Assembly (NCBI GenBank): GCA_003525525.1 | Contig: DQED01000280.1 | Location: 7,783 to 15,496, forward strand | DNA length: 7,714 nucleotides | Source of the DNA: Desulfovibrio sp. | GTDB taxonomy: Bacteria > Desulfobacterota > Desulfovibrionia > Desulfovibrionales > Desulfovibrionaceae | Direction: 5' to 3' | Shown here: one piece after another, positions 5,256 through 7,714 of the stretch | Layout: every line of letters begins with the position of its first letter | Numbering within the stretch: position 1 is the first letter of the stretch | Program-made: the position numbers and the translations under genes | The notes under the pieces: model-generated | The model's database searches: none | Told to the model about the DNA's origin: nothing | Seen by the model: only the letters and a program-made list of their open reading frames with translations

Positions 5256-6974
5256 ATGGTCCAAGGCATTGCCACGTCGTTTTGGAAGGCGTCCAATACG
5301 CCGTTTCCCGCAGCATTGCGCACGGGCACCGCGGCATCCGCCGCCGCAACGGGCGACACGGTTTCGTTTTCCGACGAGGCCGTGGCCAAAAGCCGCGAGA
5401 GCGCACCGGACGGCGCTATTCCCAGCCAGGCGACGGCGGACGGGGACAAGAGTCCGTGGGAGACGCGGTACGGCCTCAAGGCCGGGACCGTATTCCTGAA
5501 AAACGGTCACAGCCAGGTCACGTCCCTGCACGGCTCCAAAATGGAGATCCTGGAATACGACGGCACGCGGCTCGCGCGCAGGGAAACGGGCAGCATCGCC
5601 GCCGGCGGCGTCGTCAAGGACATCGAGGAATACGACAAGCGCGGGGAACTGACCCGGCGCGTCCATTCCGAACTCGCCGCCTCCGATGCCGCGGGCACGA
5701 CCAGCCATGCGTACCTGCGCCGCGACATCGCATGGTACAAGGACGGCGAAGTCTCGAAGGAACTGCACGATTCCATGTCCGTCAAGGCGAGCTATGCCTC
5801 CTCCGACATCGTCAACGGCAAGGACGTCAGCGACGCGCAGAGCCTGGACGAACTCGCCGGGACGCTCACGCGGGACGACCTGACAAGCGATTATGTCGGC
5901 GACATCCTCGAATACGGCGGAGCGGGACGGCTCTTCCGCAAGACCTCCATCGCCCACGCGGTTTCGACCGAGAGCAGAACCAATCGCGGCAGCGAAAAGC
6001 GAAACGGCATCGAGGCGCACGGCACGGTCGAAGTGTCCCGGCAGACGGAATTCTCCATCACGCAGGAGATGTACGACGACGCGGGCAATGTCTCTTTCCA
6101 GGCGTCCTTTCGGGACTCCCTCAAGGAGGGCACGTTCGAGCAGCAGGAGTTCGAGGCCAGATGGTACGACAACGGGCAGCTGGTCCGGCACAGCAGCGCC
6201 GAAATCCTCCAGAAGCAGGCAAAGGGCCGGGGCCTTGGCGTACACCCGGACATGCTCGGGACGCTTTCCCTGTCCGAAGGGCAGTACGGCGCAACCACGC
6301 CCCTTGATGCGCAGGCGCTGCTCGGCGACGGGCAGGGCGGGCGCGTCGCGGAAACGGGATCGCTGCTCGGCGCGGCGCTGACCTCCATCGCCGCGGGCGG
6401 ATACGACCCGGCGCAGGCCTTTGCCCGCGACCGGGCCGAGGTCCCCGGCAGCGTCCGCTGGGAGGATACCCTCTACAAGGACGGCAAGGTGGCCCTGCGC
6501 AAAGTGGACACCGAAACGGTGGAAGAGAACACCCTTCCCGACACGACCGGATTCCACACCCTGACGGGCCTGTCCGAGGACAAGGACCCGAAATATCTGC
6601 GCAGCACCAGCCACAGTGTGGAAACGTACCAGGAGGGCCGCCTCGTGGCGCAGTCCGCCGTGGAAATGCGGGAATCCGCCGAAGACGACGCGCGCGGCGT
6701 CACCAGCACCAAGACCCACGTCGATGCGTCGTTCGGCTCCGGTCATACCGTGCGCAACACGCACGCCAAACTGTCGGAAACGCTCGTCGAGGCCGACGCC
6801 CGCTGGGACGCCGCCGCGCAAAAAGCGGGAAGCGCCATGCAGACGACCCTCGAAGATCTGCTCACGCTCTTTCAGGAAAACCTCGATCCGGCCGAAACCA
6901 CCGGAACGTCCGACCAGGCATGGCGCGGGCGGCGTGCCACGCCGTCGGCTGACGACAATTCTACAGCGTTTTGA
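5256..6974 (+). CDS. Unknown 572-residue repeat protein under a sigma28 promoter
   Basis: I do not recognise a named family. The start is secure: GGAGG at 5246-5250 sits 5 nt before the ATG, behind a sigma28-type promoter. There is no Sec signal peptide or membrane segment. Residues 1-70 are Ala/Ser/Thr-rich and probably disordered, with DTVSFSDEAVAKSRE at 34-48, a box recalling the short helix-start motifs of FlgM-type and other Desulfovibrio proteins. The body holds about eight degenerate units of the form Tyr-x-Asp/Gly-Gly-x-Leu/Val-x-Arg, with the Tyr near 101, 126, 161, 220, 273, 304, 407 and 458; the clearest is RWYDNGQLVRH at 302-312. These resemble MORN_2/YwqK-type repeats or YD repeats, but are more widely and unevenly spaced. 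They suggest a repetitive beta-sheet protein. A Gly/Ala-rich linker (about 322-392) splits the array. The C-terminus has a helical, possibly amphipathic stretch at 512-545. Lacking a signal peptide and having flagellar-type control, it could be cytoplasmic or exported through the flagellar type III route; this is inference. Confidence 0.85.
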   Translation: MVQGIATSFWKASNTPFPAALRTGTAASAAATGDTVSFSDEAVAKSRESAPDGAIPSQATADGDKSPWETRYGLKAGTVFLKNGHSQVTSLHGSKMEILEYDGTRLARRETGSIAAGGVVKDIEEYDKRGELTRRVHSELAASDAAGTTSHAYLRRDIAWYKDGEVSKELHDSMSVKASYASSDIVNGKDVSDAQSLDELAGTLTRDDLTSDYVGDILEYGGAGRLFRKTSIAHAVSTESRTNRGSEKRNGIEAHGTVEVSRQTEFSITQEMYDDAGNVSFQASFRDSLKEGTFEQQEFEARWYDNGQLVRHSSAEILQKQAKGRGLGVHPDMLGTLSLSEGQYGATTPLDAQALLGDGQGGRVAETGSLLGAALTSIAAGGYDPAQAFARDRAEVPGSVRWEDTLYKDGKVALRKVDTETVEENTLPDTTGFHTLTGLSEDKDPKYLRSTSHSVETYQEGRLVAQSAVEMRESAEDDARGVTSTKTHVDASFGSGHTVRNTHAKLSETLVEADARWDAAAQKAGSAMQTTLEDLLTLFQENLDPAETTGTSDQAWRGRRATPSADDNSTAF

Positions 6975-6989
6975 TCAGTAATGCCGCTT

Positions 6990-7013
6990 ATGCCGCAGTA
7001 ACAGACACGGCAT
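6990..7013 (+). terminator. Possible weak terminator after the repeat protein gene
   Basis: ATGCCG (6990-6995) and CGGCAT (7008-7013) form a 6-bp stem with a 12-nt loop, followed by CTTATTATAG. A second copy of ATGCCGC lies just upstream at 6981-6987 and could pair alternatively. The stem is short and the T-run interrupted, so termination here is uncertain. Confidence 0.35.
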
Positions 7014-7054
7014 CTTATTATAGACAAAAAGAAGAGGGATATTGAAACGATACA

Positions 7055-7075
7055 GTTGTAAAGAATATTTACAAC
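7055..7075. promoter_or_regulatory. 8-5-8 inverted repeat, candidate activator site for the sigma54 promoter
   Basis: GTTGTAAA (7055-7062) and TTTACAAC (7068-7075) are perfect complements around GAATA. The site is about 110-130 bp upstream of the predicted start at about 7185, the usual range for the upstream activating sites that sigma54 promoters require. It is AT-rich and too weak to act as a terminator. Confidence 0.5.
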
Positions 7076-7098
7076 ACACTGCGTCTTGCGTATGAAAA

Positions 7099-7133
7099 AT
7101 AACCATAGCGACCGGACTGACTGGCTATAACCA
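7099..7133 (+). repeat. Direct repeat ATAACCA upstream of the sigma54 promoter
   Basis: ATAACCA occurs at 7099-7105 and 7127-7133, 28 bp apart, and ATAGC/GCTAT form a short inverted pair between the copies. These may be further regulator contacts in the AT-rich spacer; 7-bp repeats can also arise by chance. Confidence 0.25.
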
Positions 7134-7157
7134 CAAGAAACAAAAGACCTGTTGCCG

Positions 7158-7174
7158 CTGGCACCTCTTTTGCT
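7158..7174 (+). promoter_or_regulatory. Sigma54 (RpoN) -24/-12 promoter of the small secreted protein gene
   Basis: CTGGCAC (7158-7164), 5 nt, then TTGCT (7170-7174). This matches the sigma54 consensus TGGCAC-N5-TTGCW, with the invariant GG (7160-7161) and GC (7172-7173) 12 nt apart. The start of transcription would be near 7185, about 23 nt before the ATG at 7208. Such promoters need an ATP-dependent enhancer-binding activator, for which the inverted repeat at 7055-7075 is a candidate site. Confidence 0.8.
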
Positions 7175-7207
7175 TTATGGTGTGTACTATTCAGCAAAGG
7201 AGGGCAT

Positions 7208-7465
7208 ATGAAGAAGATTGTGATGGGAACGATGTTGGCCGTATCCGTGTTGCTGTCCGGTTTCGCCTATGCAGCTAACGGCTTCGGTACGGGCGCGTGG
7301 TGGATGGACGGCGACGATGCGCCGCAGGGCTGGCAGGGCCTTCTGTCAGGCTCTTGCCTGGGCGACGGCACGGGCACGGGACTCGGTCTGGGGCTCGGCT
7401 TCGGCGACGGCACCGAGCCGCAGCCCCAGGACGGCACGGGTTTCGGCAGTCCGTTCGTGCAGTAA
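7208..7465 (+). CDS. Small secreted glycine-rich protein
   Basis: 85-residue exported protein. Residues 1-22 form a clear Sec signal peptide: a KK start, the hydrophobic core MLAVSVLLSGFA, and an A-Y-A cleavage site after 22. The mature part of about 63 residues is rich in Gly and Asp, with a WW pair at 31-32, MDGDD at 33-37, one Cys at 50, and three DGT units at 53, 67 and 75 around a GLGLGLGFG run (58-66). The DNA repeats GACGGCACGGG at the first and third units, so the tail may have grown by slippage. I recognise no family. The start is certain: AAAGGAGGG lies 3 nt before the ATG, and a sigma54 promoter is in the correct position. A terminator follows, so it is transcribed alone. A structural, surface or metal-binding role is possible (Asp/Gly-rich), but the sequence does not decide. 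Confidence 0.85.
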   Translation: MKKIVMGTMLAVSVLLSGFAYAANGFGTGAWWMDGDDAPQGWQGLLSGSCLGDGTGTGLGLGLGFGDGTEPQPQDGTGFGSPFVQ

Positions 7466-7472
7466 CGCCGCG

Positions 7473-7489
7473 CGCCGCCAGGGGCGGCG
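7473..7489 (+). repeat. Short GC hairpin just after the small secreted protein gene
   Basis: CGCCGCC (7473-7479) and GGCGGCG (7483-7489) pair around an AGG loop, 8 nt after the stop codon. No T-run follows, so it probably protects the 3' end or assists the stronger hairpin 17 nt further on. Confidence 0.45.
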
Positions 7490-7505
7490 GACACGATGTC
7501 GTATC

Positions 7506-7540
7506 GCCTCCCGCGGGCCGTTCGCTGCGGGAGGCTTTGT
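7506..7540 (+). terminator. Rho-independent terminator of the small secreted protein gene
   Basis: GCCTCCCGC (7506-7514) and GCGGGAGGC (7527-7535) form a perfect 9-bp stem with a 12-nt loop, followed by TTTGT. It closes the single-gene sigma54 unit and insulates it from the convergent GGDEF gene. The T-run is short. Confidence 0.7.
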
Positions 7541-7559
7541 CGTCTCCGGCGTTTCGCGG

Positions 7560-7714
7560 TCACATCGCGCGCACGGTGTTTCGCCCGGCGGCCTTGGCCT
7601 GGTACAGGGCCGTGTCCGCCCGCCCGATGAGCGTGTCCACGGTGTCGCCCGGCCGGGACTGCGTCATGCCGATGCTCGCCGTGACGCGCAGCCCGTCGGG
7701 ATAGTCCTCGGCCG
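7560..7714 (-). CDS. GGDEF-domain protein (diguanylate cyclase), C-terminal end only
   Basis: The last 50 codons of a gene whose start lies beyond the right edge. The visible end is the typical C-terminus of a GGDEF domain: VTASIGMT (strand and loop after the active site), then a [12 protein letters not shown] helix start, [11 protein letters not shown] and a TVRAM end. GGDEF enzymes make the second messenger cyclic di-GMP from two GTP. The GG(D/E)EF catalytic loop itself and any sensor domain lie outside the window, so whether the enzyme is active and what it senses cannot be told. The gene is convergent with the small secreted protein gene, with the terminator at 7506-7540 between them. Confidence 0.88.
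   Translation of the reverse strand, partial: AEDYPDGLRVTASIGMTQSRPGDTVDTLIGRADTALYQAKAAGRNTVRAM

Noticed and set aside
5073..6821. 582-residue minus-strand open frame opposite the repeat protein gene
   Set aside because: It has no recognisable motif or ribosome site, and crosses the sigma28 promoter and the spacer. The plus-strand frame has a strong ribosome site, a promoter and balanced residue use.
6990..7075. CRISPR-like or tandem repeat array in the AT-rich spacer
   Set aside because: The repeats (ATGCCGC twice, ATAACCA twice, one inverted repeat) are different from one another, too short and not regularly spaced.
7208..7465. Secreted glycine-rich peptide as a bacteriocin or RiPP precursor
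   Set aside because: It has an ordinary Sec signal peptide, no double-Gly leader, only one Cys, and no modification, immunity or dedicated export gene next to it.

Overview
The window is high-GC bacterial DNA whose gene content and style fit a sulfate-reducing member of the Desulfovibrionaceae (inferred from general resemblance; no rRNA or other marker gene is present). It has eight genes: six complete and two cut by the window edges. There are no tRNAs, rRNAs, CRISPR arrays or transposase genes.

Left part (1-2039), minus strand: a likely operon cvpA-like > mazG > class II photolyase. It is read from a sigma70-type promoter at 1930-1958. cvpA and mazG share an ATGA stop/start overlap, and the photolyase follows after 69 bp and runs off the left edge. 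MazG hydrolyses non-canonical NTPs and the photolyase repairs UV dimers, so two of the three genes concern nucleotide or DNA damage.

Middle (2040-4926): on the plus strand, a ClpX-like AAA+ ATPase that lacks the zinc domain, the aromatic pore loop and the ClpP-docking loop of true ClpX. Convergent to it on the minus strand is a tight two-gene unit: a dCMP-deaminase-family enzyme overlapping ribD by 11 bp. Both carry the same zinc deaminase fold. RibD performs the second and third steps of riboflavin synthesis.

Right part (4927-7714): the less ordinary region. A 329-bp spacer holds a strong hairpin, a 12-bp perfect palindrome and a near-consensus sigma28 (FliA) promoter. That promoter drives a 572-residue protein of no family I recognise, with about eight degenerate Tyr-x-Asp-Gly-x-Leu repeats reminiscent of MORN/YwqK repeats. 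A 233-bp AT-rich spacer follows, holding an 8-5-8 inverted repeat and, about 85 bp further on, a textbook sigma54 promoter (TGGCAC-N5-TTGCT). This promoter drives an 85-residue secreted glycine-rich protein, closed by a terminator. At the right edge is the end of a GGDEF (diguanylate cyclase) gene on the minus strand. The sigma28 and sigma54 signals next to a c-di-GMP gene suggest, as inference only, that this part belongs to the motility or surface-lifestyle regulon.
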